From Sinorhizobium sp. RAC02 (GTDB lineage: Bacteria; Pseudomonadota; Alphaproteobacteria; Rhizobiales; Rhizobiaceae), in the NCBI RefSeq assembly GCF_001713395.1, contig NZ_CP016452.1, positions 1 through 64,000 on the forward strand: a stretch of DNA of 64,000 nt. Direction: 5' to 3'. This document shows positions 41,132-49,966 of the stretch, one piece after another; within the stretch, counting starts at the first letter, position 1; every line of letters begins with the position of its first letter. The position numbers were made by a program, and so were the translations under genes. The notes beneath the pieces are model-generated. The model ran no database searches. It was not told where the DNA came from and saw only the letters and a program-made list of their open reading frames with translations.

Positions 41132-41470
41132 CTAACGCGGATAAGGCTCGATATCGGCCCCCCAATAGTGTTTCGCGATGTTCTGGCTGTTTCGGATGAC
41201 GTCGATTGCGATGCGAGGATCGCCGCCTTCAAAAGTGTCCGGATTTGCGCCACACATCACACAATACATGTGTTGACGCAGGAAGGCTGCGAAATACTGA
41301 TAGGGCGGCGCGTTTTCCGAAGATCCGACGCGCTGCATCTCTTCGGCGGCCTGCGCGGTGGCAGCCTCCAGGGCTTTGAGAACCGTATCGGTCATGGACT
41401 GTTTGGCGCGTTCGATGATATCGACGACTTGCCGTTCGGCAGGCGTCAGGACGGGGCAACTCTTCGTCAT
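41132..41470 (-). CDS. Small cysteine-containing protein of unknown function
   Basis: 112 residues with AAGGAG upstream of the ATG, a good sign of a real gene. It has three cysteines; a CxxC lies in HMYCVMCGANPDTF, and there is one near the N-terminus (KSCPVLTP). The N-terminal 55 residues look helical and the rest is polar. No membrane segment or signal peptide is visible. I recognise no family. It converges with the ABC importer operon and lies next to the broken prolyl oligopeptidase. Confidence 0.6.
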   Translation of the reverse strand: MTKSCPVLTPAERQVVDIIERAKQSMTDTVLKALEAATAQAAEEMQRVGSSENAPPYQYFAAFLRQHMYCVMCGANPDTFEGGDPRIAIDVIRNSQNIAKHYWGADIEPYPR

Positions 41471-41572
41471 GCGACGTATCTCCTTAATTTCTCACGGTGC
41501 GCCTCTCCAGCGACCACCTGAGATCCCTGGAGAGGTCAGCATTGCTCTTCGGCCGAATTCTGTCGAAACCGG

Positions 41573-43604
41573 TTACGTCCGGTCCTCTATTTCGAGTCCT
41601 GTCCATCGGGCTGCGAAAGCCCACATGTCGGCAAATTCCTCGATCATCTTGTCGGTCGGTTTTCCGGCGCCGTGGCCGGCGCGGGTATCGACGCGCAACA
41701 GGCGCGGACGGGCACCCAGATCGGCGGCCTGCAAGGCTGCGACATATTTGAAGCTGTGACCCGGGACGACGCGGTCGTCGGTATCTGCCGTCGTCACGAG
41801 GATCGCCGGATACGCTCCGTTCGCCTGGATAGTGTGATAGGGCGAGTAGGACAGGAGGTTGCGGAAATCGCTTTCCTTCGCCGGGTCTCCGAAGTCCTGC
41901 ATCCACAACTGCCGCCGGTGAAGCGATGGAAGCGCAGCATGTCCATCACACCGACGCCGGGAAGGGCGACCGCGAAGAGATCCGGCCGCTGGTTGACCAC
42001 AGCACCGACTAGAAGACCGCCGTTCGACTCACCCTGGATGGCGAGACCGTCAGGCGACGTTATGCCTTCAGCCTTCAGATATTCGCCGGCCGCGATGAAA
42101 TCGTCGAAGACGTTCTGCTTGTTCTCGCGACGCCCCGCGTCATGCCATGTCTTGCCGTACTCCCCACCACCCCGGATGCTCGCGACGGCGAAAACGCCGC
42201 CTTGCTCCACCCAAGCCAACGAGGCGGGCGAGTAGAAGGGGATCATGCTGATGACAAAACCCCAATAGCCATACAGCAGGGTCGGCGCGGGACCGGTGAC
42301 GTCTTTGCGCGCCGGACGATGAACATGGGCACCCTCGTGCCGTCCTTCGAGGGATAGAAGCGCTGCTCGACGACGATGCGATCGAGGTCGATTGCTACCT
42401 TCGGCTCCGCCCAGGGAGACTTTGTATTCGTGGCCACGTCGTAGCGGTAGATCGTCGTGGGCGCGTTGTGGCTGGTGAAGACGAAGAAGGCTTCGTCATC
42501 CGCCGCGCGTCCGTGAAACCCTCCGGCGCTGCCAATGCCGGGAAGGTCGATGACGCCATCCGGCGTTCCGTCGAGCTTGAAACGCTCGATCTTCGTCTTG
42601 GCATCGACGAAATAGCAGACGATGAGCCGGCCGCCGAGCAAGGATGCGCGGCTGAGGACCGCCTCGCTCTCCGCGACAATGTCGGTAAAGTCGGGCTGTG
42701 TGTCACCGAGGTCCAGCGCCACGATCTTTCCGCGCTCCGTGCCCTTCTGCGTGGTGAGAAAGAGCTTCGTCCCGACATTTCCGACAACCGACCAGTAGTG
42801 CTCGAAATCCTCCACGATGGCATGGGGCTTCCGATCCTCGCCCGTCAGGTCCAACACCGTCAGCGCGCTGCCGCCGGAACCAGGCGAAGAGTAGATGACG
42901 ACATAGCGGCCATCATCGGTGACGCCGGCAAAATGAAGGAGATGCGGTTGCTCGGGCGTGGCGTAGATGAACTGGTCCTGGGACTGGGGCGTTCCGAGCG
43001 CGTGGAAGTAGACCACATCCCCTGCGACGGCCGCCTCGAAGACCTTTGCCTTTTCCGGTTCGGGAAAGCGGGAATAGAAGAAGTCCGTTCCGTCCGTCGC
43101 CCAGGAGATGGACGAAAACCGAACCCACGCGACCTCGTCCTCCAGCAACGCACCGATTTCGACGTCCAGGACACGGATGGTTCGCCAGTCCGTACCTCCA
43201 TCCTGTGTCGCAAAGGCGACACGCGCGCCGTCTTCCGACGCCGACCACTCCGCCAGCGCGTTCGCGCCATCCTCCGACCAGCTATTGGGATCGATCAGCA
43301 CACGGTCCTGCCCGTCCATGCCTTCACGCACAACAAGGGTCTCCTGGTTGTCGAGACCAGAATTGCGGGTAAAGAAATAGCGGTTGCCTTTCTTGTCCGG
43401 AGCGGTGAGACGTTCGTAATCGAACAGTGTGGTCAGCCGCGCACGAAAAACGTCCCGTCCAGGCAGGTCCGCAAGATGCGACCGGGTGATGCGGCTTTGT
43501 GCATCGACCCAGGCGGCGACTTCCGGATCGCGGCGGACGTCGTTCTCCAACCAGCGGTAGGGATCTGTCATACCGAAGTGGTTGTCGATAACATCGGCAC
43601 GTTT
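41573..43604 (-). pseudogene. Prolyl oligopeptidase (S9A), two frameshifts
   Basis: The beta-propeller part is read from 43571 down to about 42310 (DPYRWLENDVR, SWATDGTDFFYSRFPEPEKAK). At about 42307-42316 a one-base frameshift interrupts it; the next frame gives [17 protein letters not shown] second shift at about 41908-41914 is needed to read [16 protein letters not shown]. All three catalytic residues survive in the pieces: Ser in [10 protein letters not shown], Asp in TADTDDRVVPGHSF, His in RAGHGAGKP. Codons before the ATG at 43571 encode DVIDNHFGM, which matches the family N-terminus, so the original start lay upstream and has been lost. Confidence 0.85.
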
Positions 43605-43785
43605 GGTTTCGGGTAGGTCAAAGGCGTAGACCTGCAGGCTTCGCGGCGACCAGCGCCGTTGCCGAACGGTGGGCGATCAGCCGTCGTCGGGCAAGCTTGC
43701 CGACTACCATGGCCGCTCGGCCGCGATGGCGCCGGATGACAAGCAAGGCCCGATGCTGATGGCTCGGAAGCCCATCCCGAAAACG

Positions 43786-43818
43786 AAAAAGCCTGCCGCG
43801 GGAGGAGGTGCGGCAGGC
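43786..43818 (-). ncRNA. CcsR/cuckoo-like sRNA hairpin 1 and terminator
   Basis: On the minus strand a 9-bp stem GCCTGCCGC / GCGGCAGGC encloses a loop of exactly ACCTCCTCCC, followed by TTTTT. It is thus both an anti-Shine-Dalgarno-bearing hairpin and an intrinsic terminator, as expected for the last member of a CcsR-type array. It is the furthest of four such hairpins from the DUF1127 gene. Confidence 0.8.
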
Positions 43819-43838
43819 TTTTCGAAAAGAACCGAACA

Positions 43839-43861
43839 GCGACTGGGAGGAGGAGTGTCGC
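43839..43861 (-). ncRNA. CcsR/cuckoo-like sRNA hairpin 2
   Basis: Stem GCGAC / GTCGC on the minus strand encloses a loop containing CTCCTCCTCCC. It is 20 bases from hairpin 1 and carries the same CCTCCTCCC core. Confidence 0.7.
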
Positions 43862-43867
43862 CGTTCC

Positions 43868-43904
43868 TGCAGACGTTCCTGGGAGGAGGAGGGGACCGTC
43901 TGCA
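43868..43904 (-). ncRNA. CcsR/cuckoo-like sRNA hairpin 3
   Basis: Stem TGCAGACG / CGTCTGCA with an inner TCC / GGA pairing encloses a loop with CTCCTCCTCCC. It lies 6 bases from hairpin 2 on the minus strand. Confidence 0.75.
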
Positions 43905-43907
43905 ATT

Positions 43908-43939
43908 CGAAGCCCTGCGGGAGGAGGTGCATGGCTTCG
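43908..43939 (-). ncRNA. CcsR/cuckoo-like sRNA hairpin 4
   Basis: Stem CGAAGCC / GGCTTCG plus TGC / GCA encloses a loop of exactly ACCTCCTCCC, the same loop as hairpin 1. It is the member nearest the DUF1127 gene, with about 135 bases between it and the DUF1127 terminator. Confidence 0.75.
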
Positions 43940-44073
43940 ATGAAAAGAAGCATACGCCAATCGGCGCGATTGAACATCATTTATGCTGCAGTGCAGCTAT
44001 GCACGCGGCACATGACACAGCCGCTGGGTTAAAACGGCGCGCCGGAGGCGCCGGAACGGCAAGGCGGGCACGC

Positions 44074-44099
44074 AAAAACGCCCGCTTCATGAGCGGGCG
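44074..44099 (-). terminator. Intrinsic terminator after the DUF1127 gene
   Basis: Stem CGCCCGCT / AGCGGGCG on the minus strand followed by TTTTT, 34 bases after the stop. If it is fully efficient the sRNA array needs its own promoter; in the described CcsR loci the sRNAs are processed from a transcript shared with the DUF1127 gene. Confidence 0.85.
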
Positions 44100-44132
44100 C
44101 AAGGCGGCAGAAATTCGGGAAACTGCACGCGA

Positions 44133-44279
44133 TCAGCGCGCGAACGATGCCCGGGCGATGGTGTGGATATCGCCGCGTTCGATGCCGAGGTCCTGCAGTT
44201 CACGGGTAGACATCCGGCCGAGTTCGGCAACGGTCTGACGGTACATGCGCCAATTGTTGAAAGAGCGAGCGACGTTCAT
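44133..44279 (-). CDS. DUF1127 small protein
   Basis: 48 residues from the ATG at 44279 with AAGGGA upstream. The DUF1127 core is clear: MYRQTVAELGRMSTRELQDLGIERGDIHTIARASFA. Such short basic proteins are abundant in Alphaproteobacteria and have been reported to bind RNA or affect stress and phosphate responses; the exact role here is unknown. In Rhodobacter sphaeroides a DUF1127 gene sits directly upstream of the CcsR1-4 sRNAs. The same layout is seen here, with four CCTCCTCCC hairpins at 43786..43939 downstream. Confidence 0.9.
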   Translation of the reverse strand: MNVARSFNNWRMYRQTVAELGRMSTRELQDLGIERGDIHTIARASFAR

Positions 44280-44454
44280 GATGATCCCTTTCCAAGGTTC
44301 CTTTGACGTCAGCAACCACACTTGGCTCCGGCGTCGTTTCGAAGGTTTGAATTTACGCCTTTCAATCGTTTTAATGCAGCGCTGATCCGTCAGGCCACCT
44401 ATGCGTCAGCGGCATGGATTGCACCCTTGATGTGCATCTGGGCGACGTAGTCGG

Positions 44455-45108
44455 TCAGAGAGGCTTTTGCCAGGTCTTCAGGGCCTCGGCGCCACTGTCG
44501 CTGAGGCCGTAAAGCCCCTTGTCGACCTTCTCGAACCAGCCGTAATAGTTCTTGAGCAGGATCTGCCCGGCGGTGACGGTCACGGTTTTCAGATCGCGCG
44601 GCCGCAGCGGTCCGTCGGCAAGGGCGGCGGCGCAGGCCAGCGCCTGCTGGCGATAAGCTGTCATGATCGGAACCTTTGTCGAGCCGCCTAGCGCTGGATC
44701 GCCGATGCGCTTGCGGTGTTCCCTGACCAGCCGCGTGCGGCGTTTCGGATTGGTGCGCGGCATGGGCGAGACGGAACTGACGAGAATGCTCACCTCGCCC
44801 TTGTCGGACACGCCGAGCATTCCCAATCCCAGCCGCCGGCAGAGATCGCGGTAGCGCTTGTCGCCCTCGCGCCCGCGCCCCTTGGCGGAGATGCGCGCGG
44901 CAATCCACACTTCGTCCGAAACGGCGGCGCGGTCCACCGCCTGCAGGATCAGCTCCAGATTGAAGGCGAGCTTCAATTCGCAGATGACCACCACAGTTGG
45001 ATCACCCTCGCTCAACCCGACCAGATCGCAGCGGCCAATCTCACCCTTGACGGTATAGCCGGCGCTTTCGAGAAAGGTTTTGACGGGCAGGTAGAGTGAG
45101 GTTTCCAT
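44455..45108 (-). CDS. DUF2161 domain protein (PD-(D/E)XK-like)
   Basis: 217 residues from the ATG at 45108. The N-terminal half carries the nuclease-fold core GRCDLVGLSEGDPTVVVICELKLAFNLELILQAVDRAA, in which Asp of RCDLV and Glu-Leu-Lys of CELK fit a PD-(D/E)XK active site. The rest (YRDLCRRLGLGMLGVSDKGEVSIL; PKRRTRLVREHRKRIGDPALGGS) matches DUF2161, which has no described function. The C-terminus has a winged-helix-like stretch (LRPRDLKTVTVTAGQILLKNYYGWFEKV). It stands alone, and no restriction or toxin partner adjoins. Confidence 0.75.
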   Translation of the reverse strand: METSLYLPVKTFLESAGYTVKGEIGRCDLVGLSEGDPTVVVICELKLAFNLELILQAVDRAAVSDEVWIAARISAKGRGREGDKRYRDLCRRLGLGMLGVSDKGEVSILVSSVSPMPRTNPKRRTRLVREHRKRIGDPALGGSTKVPIMTAYRQQALACAAALADGPLRPRDLKTVTVTAGQILLKNYYGWFEKVDKGLYGLSDSGAEALKTWQKPL

Positions 45109-45182
45109 GTCGGCCGGGAATCAGTTGCAGACCCGTTCCGATAGCACAGTTTCGCCCCGTTTTGCCGCCCACGCGCTTTCTT

Positions 45183-46793
45183 CTATGGCCGGATCTCGAG
45201 GTCCTCTTGCAGGCGCACCAGCTCGAAATCGCTGATCAGAACATCAATGCGCATCTGCCATTTACCGGCCAGGGGAAGCACGACGTCCGTGGCGTTCCAA
45301 GTGCCATCCGGCCGTAATTCGGCTTTCCGGCGCATCGGCTCAACGCCGGCCTGACGATTCGAGAAGACGAAGACGACCTCTTTCGGGGTGAGCGGCGTGA
45401 AATCGGGGGAAAGGACGAGGGCAGAAACCGCGACCGGCCCGGCGCGTCCCGGGGTGACGATGACCTCCGCCATCGCCTTGTCCGAATGGATATGGACCGA
45501 AACGGGCTGGGCGGCGGCCATCGCAAGCGCGCGGGGCGGCGGCGTGAACCGCCACGCCGCGGCGACGGCAAAAATCGCCAGAACGATCAGCATTTCGGCA
45601 ACGATTACCCGGCCAAGACGCCGCGCCGCTTGCCGGTCCCCCACCATGGCGGGTCCGGTGTGGCCCCAGCGATTGACGGCGGCCAGTGAAAACAGAACGA
45701 CCAGCAAGGCCAGCTTTGCCAGCAGCACCTTGCCATACGCGGTGGACAAGAGCGCCGCAGGCTCACGAACCTGAACCGCGGCCAGCAGCACGCCAGCGAC
45801 AACGAGGACGATAACGCAAAGCGGGATCAGCCGGGAGAAGCGGCGGAGTGTCTGGCGACCGGCGTCGACGTCTCGCCGCAGGGCGCATGCCAGCGGCAGG
45901 AGCGCGCCGATCCAGATCGCAATCGTCACCGCATGCAGAAAGACGGCCGGTCGCATCAGCCATTGCGGTGCCGCCGCGCTGGCATGGCCGTTCAGCGCCA
46001 ATGCGCCGCTGCCCGCAAGCAAGGCCAAAAGAGACAGCCCGCGGCGCGGCGCGGCGCCCCTGGCACGCATTGCGACGAGCGCCAGACAGAACGCTGCCGA
46101 GAGAAGCAGGACCGTCGCGCCAAAACTCGTCTCCATGCCGGCCGTCCACACCGCCCGGTCGAAGAGACCGGCGAGCGGCACGCCTAGTGCATCAAGCCCT
46201 TGCAAGCCGAGGGAAAGCACAGTCGCGGCCAGCCCGAGCAGCGTTGTCGCCACGACAAGTCGCGGGCCACTGTCCGTTCCGGGGATCAGCCAGTGAAGGA
46301 CAAAAATCCCACCGATGCCGAAGAAAAGGCCGGCATAAATGACGACCTTCGCCAGCCAAAGCGCGGTTTTCACCGGCCCGTCCGCCGCCTCTTCGGCCGC
46401 TTGCGGCGCGTTGCCCGCGACGCCGATCGAAAACAGCGTGGAGCCTGCCACCGGATGCCCATCCTCGGACACAACGCGCCAGGTGAGCACGTGGGTTCCG
46501 GTCGCGAGATCCTCGGGGACCTTGATTTCCAGCGTGCGGTCGCGAAGGGTAAACGTGTCAAGCACTCGTGCCTGCCCATCGGGCAGGACGAGCTTCAACA
46601 CGAGTGGCGAAACCGGTTCGCTGAAGGACAGCGACAGGGTTTTCGGCGGCGTATCGATCACCGCGCCGTCGGCCGGAACCGCCCCCGTCAGCGAGGCATG
46701 CGCGAATGCCGCCGCCGTCAGGCAGCACCAGAGGATGCCGGCAAGAAATGCCAGAAGGCCGGTTCGACCGGGGCTGCGGTTGCGCACGAACAC
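45183..46793 (-). CDS. Copper resistance protein, CopC-CopD fusion (YcnJ-like)
   Basis: About 536 residues from a GTG at 46793 with GGAGA upstream; the frame stays open to 46868 but overlaps the upstream gene. A signal/TM (LLAFLAGILWCCLTAAAFAHASL) precedes a CopC domain (HASLTGAVPADGAVIDTPPKTLSLSFSEPVSPL, with the copper-site histidine as first mature residue). About eight CopD-type membrane helices with conserved histidines (LNGHASAAAPQWL, VFLHAVTIAIWIGALLPLA) follow, then a C-terminal periplasmic FixH/YtkA-like domain (SVHIHSDKAMAEVIVTPGRAGP). It probably moves copper across the inner membrane. Confidence 0.85.
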   Translation of the reverse strand: MFVRNRSPGRTGLLAFLAGILWCCLTAAAFAHASLTGAVPADGAVIDTPPKTLSLSFSEPVSPLVLKLVLPDGQARVLDTFTLRDRTLEIKVPEDLATGTHVLTWRVVSEDGHPVAGSTLFSIGVAGNAPQAAEEAADGPVKTALWLAKVVIYAGLFFGIGGIFVLHWLIPGTDSGPRLVVATTLLGLAATVLSLGLQGLDALGVPLAGLFDRAVWTAGMETSFGATVLLLSAAFCLALVAMRARGAAPRRGLSLLALLAGSGALALNGHASAAAPQWLMRPAVFLHAVTIAIWIGALLPLACALRRDVDAGRQTLRRFSRLIPLCVIVLVVAGVLLAAVQVREPAALLSTAYGKVLLAKLALLVVLFSLAAVNRWGHTGPAMVGDRQAARRLGRVIVAEMLIVLAIFAVAAAWRFTPPPRALAMAAAQPVSVHIHSDKAMAEVIVTPGRAGPVAVSALVLSPDFTPLTPKEVVFVFSNRQAGVEPMRRKAELRPDGTWNATDVVLPLAGKWQMRIDVLISDFELVRLQEDLEIRP

Positions 46794-46845
46794 TCTCCGA
46801 AGGCTAGGTTCGGCCGGCGCCCGACGGCGCCGGCCTTTTGGAGGC

Positions 46846-47376
46846 TCAATGACCGCTGACGGCCTCAAGCAGCTTCACACCGGGCGCGGGAAGCTCAAGA
46901 TCGTCCACCGACTGGCCGTCTGCCGGTCGCTCGATCCAGCGTTCGGCCAAGCCATCCGGGCATTCCTGCACAACCGGGAAATAGAGCGTCTCGCCTGCCT
47001 TCAGGTCCTTCGTCAGATAGGCCCGCAGTACGAATTCGTCATATTCGTCGTCGCCAAGGCTCCCACCGCTCCAGACGATCTCCTTCACTCCTTCGCCTGT
47101 CGGCGTGCCGTAGTAGTCATAGGATTTTGCATAGGCGCCCTTGACCTTTTCCAGCGTCCAACCGGCCTTCGGCTGCGGCTTGACCGCGATCACGCCCTCG
47201 GGGATCTGCACCCGCACGACAGTCGTCGGCTTGCCTTCGCAGCCATGCGGCACCTGGAAGATTGCCCGGTAGGTCGAGCCGACGGGGGCTTCCTTCAGTT
47301 GCAGCGAAACGTGGGCAAGGGCGGTGCCCGCGCCAAGCGTCAGGACGGCAAGAGCGGTAAGCGTTCTTTTCAGCAT
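46846..47376 (-). CDS. YcnI-like (DUF1775) periplasmic copper-related protein
   Basis: 176 residues from the ATG at 47376. A signal peptide (LKRTLTALAVLTLGAGTALA) ends right before HVSL, giving an N-terminal histidine as in YcnI copper-binding proteins. Domain features include VPHGCEGKPTTVVRVQIPEGVIAVKPQPKAGWTLE and TLYFPVVQECPDGLAERWIE. YcnI binds Cu(II) through its N-terminal histidine and a tryptophan. It lies 52 bases before the CopC-CopD gene, so the two form one copper operon. Confidence 0.88.
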   Translation of the reverse strand: MLKRTLTALAVLTLGAGTALAHVSLQLKEAPVGSTYRAIFQVPHGCEGKPTTVVRVQIPEGVIAVKPQPKAGWTLEKVKGAYAKSYDYYGTPTGEGVKEIVWSGGSLGDDEYDEFVLRAYLTKDLKAGETLYFPVVQECPDGLAERWIERPADGQSVDDLELPAPGVKLLEAVSGH

Positions 47377-47539
47377 TGTCAGTCTCCAATGGAACCGGCC
47401 AGCAGCCGGCAGGAATATTTGGATCGGTTGAAGTTGGGGCTGCACGCATCGCCGTCGGCGACAAGACGGATGATAGCCGGCAGCCGCATGGAGCCGCATT
47501 CGAGGCAAGTCATCGTTTCGGAGCGGAACGCGGCAGTGA

Positions 47540-47932
47540 TCAGGCGGTCGCGGGCGGGCCGCGTGGATGACCGGGAAGGTCGTCATGGACCGGCCGGACA
47601 GGCACGGCATGGCCGGCGACCAAACGCTGCGAGGGCTGGGCAAGCGGATTGAACAGGACGGCGTCGGCTTGATTGTCCGGCGTCATGCCGACGGCAACGC
47701 CGCAGGCAAGCGTGCAGCAATCGGGAGCCAGCGAGCGCTCCTTGCCCGGCGCAGAGGCCGGGTCCTGCGCGTCCATATGGGTAATGCAGAGCGGATTGCC
47801 GAACGCATCGAGCGTCGGATTGGCAACCGTCCCCGCCAAAGCGGCCGAGCCGAAAAGGGCTTGCAACGATAGCAGGACGGCGATGGCGAATGCCACCACT
47901 GCGGTCCTGCGCTGTTGCAAATGCTTTTTCAT
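47540..47932 (-). CDS. DUF2946-like small cysteine-rich exported protein
   Basis: 130 residues from the ATG at 47932 with GAGGG upstream. The N-terminus is a signal or membrane segment (TAVVAFAIAVLLSLQALFGSAALAG), and the mature part has clustered cysteines: Cys49 (GNPLCITH) and Cys72, 73 and 77 (DCCTLACG). This matches DUF2946, commonly found near copper genes. It is upstream of YcnI-like and CopC-CopD in the same direction, 163 bases away, so it belongs to the same copper cluster. Confidence 0.75.
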   Translation of the reverse strand: MKKHLQQRRTAVVAFAIAVLLSLQALFGSAALAGTVANPTLDAFGNPLCITHMDAQDPASAPGKERSLAPDCCTLACGVAVGMTPDNQADAVLFNPLAQPSQRLVAGHAVPVRPVHDDLPGHPRGPPATA

Positions 47933-48033
47933 CGAGCCCTCGTCCCGCAAGACATACCAATCGCCCATCGGCGTGGATAGTCTCCCCGGGTCGCCGAATT
48001 GTCGCATTGTTTGCGATGCCGCAATCAGAATCG

Positions 48034-49797
48034 CTAAGACGCGACGAGGGACGCCCCGCCTGTCGCCTGTGCGGCCTGAAGGTTGCTGTAGCGGCCGCCC
48101 TTGCGGGCGATGAGGTCGGCGTGGCTGCCGCTTTCGACGATACGTCCATCATCGACGACGAGGATGCGGTCGGCACCGGCGATGGTGGCGAGCCTGTGGG
48201 CGATGACCAGCGTGGTGCGGCCGGCGGAAAGCTCGGCGAGCGACTGCTGGATGGCCCGTTCGGTTTCGGTATCGAGCGCGGAGGTCGCCTCATCGAGAAT
48301 CAGGATCGGCGGGTTCTTCAGGAAGATGCGGGCGATCGCCAGACGCTGCTTCTGCCCACCGGAGAGTTTGACGCCGCGCTCGCCGATAAGCGTGTCCAGT
48401 CCATCCGGCAGGCTGGCGATTACGTCTTCGAGCCGTGCCCGCCGGGCGGCCTCGGCGATCTCCGCTTCCGTCGCGTCGAGCCGGCCATAAGCGATGTTTT
48501 CGCGGATCGAGCCGGCAAAGAGGAAGACGTCCTGCTGCACGATGCCGATGTTGGAGCGCAGGGATTTCAGCGTCATGCCCCGAATGTCGATGCCGTCGAT
48601 GAGGATCGCGCCGGAGACGACCTCGTAGAAGCGCGGCAAAAGCGAGCAGATCGTCGTCTTGCCGGCGCCGGAGGGGCCGACGAAGGCGATGGTTTCGCCG
48701 GCGCGGATCAAAAGGTCTATATCCTGAAGGATGGGCCGGTCGGCACGATAGCCGAACACCACGTCACGATAGGTGATATCGCCGCGCAGCCTCTCGACCG
48801 CCACCGCGCCCGTCTCGTCGGCAATGTCGGGTTCCGTGTCGAGGAATTGGGCATAGCGCTGGAAGCCCGCAATGCCGCGCGGATAGGTCTCGATGATCGA
48901 GTTGATCTTGTCGATCGGCCGGAAGAAGACGCCCACCAGCAGCAAGAAACCAACGAAGCCGCCGGCCGTCAACTCGCCGCGTGTCACGTACCATGCGCCG
49001 GCCAGCATCACCACGACCTGCACGAAGCGCATCGAAAGATAGGACAGCGACGCGGACGCCGCCATGACCTTGTAGGCCTTGAGCTTGGTCGCCAGGTAGT
49101 TGCGGTTGTTCTCGGCAAAGAGATTGCGCTCGTGGTCCTCGTTGGCAAAGGCCTGCACGACGCGGATACCGCCGACATTCTCCTCGATGCGCACGTTGAA
49201 ATCGGCAACGCGGCCGTAGATGGCGTGCCATGTCGTCGTCATGCGCTTGCCGTAGCGGATCGTCACGATGGCCGTCACCGGCAGGATGATGGCGGTGATC
49301 AGCGCCAGCGGCACATGCACCCAGAGCATCAGGAAGAAAGCGCCGACCAGCGTCATGATGGCGATGAACAGGTCCTCCGGCCCATGGTGGGCGACCTCGC
49401 CGATCTCTTCGAGGTCCTTCGTCAGCCTGGCGACGAGATTGCCGGTCTTCTGGTTGTCGAAATAGCCGAAGGAGAGCTTTTGCAGGTGGTCGAAGGCCTT
49501 GCGGCGCATTTCGGCCTCGATGCGAATGCCCACCATGTGGCCCCAATAGGTGACGATGACCTGGAGGCCGGCATTCGTGAGGTAGATCAGGAACAGGCCG
49601 AGCGCGGCAAGCGCGATGAGATCGAGCTGCCCGGTCGGCAGCAGCCGATCGATGAAGAGCGTCACGACGATGGGAAAGACAAGCTCCAAAAGCCCGGCGG
49701 CCACCGCGCAGGAGAAGTCGAGCGCAAAGAGGCCGCGATGCGGACGATAGTAGGCGGCAAAGCGCTTGATGAGATCGGGCAGGATGAATTTAGGCAT
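48034..49797 (-). CDS. ABC exporter, fused permease and ATPase (ABCB/MsbA type)
   Basis: 587 residues. The N-terminal 330 are a six-helix exporter membrane domain (LDFSCAVAAGLLELVFPIVVTLFIDRLL; NVRIEENVGGIRVVQAFANE). The C-terminal ATPase has Walker A GPSGAGKTTICSLL, signature LSGGQKQRLAIARIFLKNPPILILDEATSALD and the switch histidine in TTLVIAHRLATI. It works as a homodimer exporting a hydrophobic compound; the substrate is not evident. It is transcribed alone leftward and ends 101 bases before the DUF2946 gene start. Confidence 0.92.
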   Translation of the reverse strand: MPKFILPDLIKRFAAYYRPHRGLFALDFSCAVAAGLLELVFPIVVTLFIDRLLPTGQLDLIALAALGLFLIYLTNAGLQVIVTYWGHMVGIRIEAEMRRKAFDHLQKLSFGYFDNQKTGNLVARLTKDLEEIGEVAHHGPEDLFIAIMTLVGAFFLMLWVHVPLALITAIILPVTAIVTIRYGKRMTTTWHAIYGRVADFNVRIEENVGGIRVVQAFANEDHERNLFAENNRNYLATKLKAYKVMAASASLSYLSMRFVQVVVMLAGAWYVTRGELTAGGFVGFLLLVGVFFRPIDKINSIIETYPRGIAGFQRYAQFLDTEPDIADETGAVAVERLRGDITYRDVVFGYRADRPILQDIDLLIRAGETIAFVGPSGAGKTTICSLLPRFYEVVSGAILIDGIDIRGMTLKSLRSNIGIVQQDVFLFAGSIRENIAYGRLDATEAEIAEAARRARLEDVIASLPDGLDTLIGERGVKLSGGQKQRLAIARIFLKNPPILILDEATSALDTETERAIQQSLAELSAGRTTLVIAHRLATIAGADRILVVDDGRIVESGSHADLIARKGGRYSNLQAAQATGGASLVAS

Positions 49798-49966
49798 TGG
49801 GCATGCTTTCGGTGTCGTTCTTTTGACTATGACGACCGACTACCCTGTTTCTCTCACCCCCGGGCAAGATTTTTCTCCTGCGGCACAGTTTTGTGATTGC
49901 CGGATCGGGCGACGCGGTGCCGCCCGATCTGCTGCCTGCAAGTCTCCCGCCCCCGGCGGGCGGGCG

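Noticed and set aside
47890..49896. Long plus-strand open frame opposite the ABC exporter
   Set aside because: A shadow frame; the minus-strand exporter has all ABC motifs, and this one has none.
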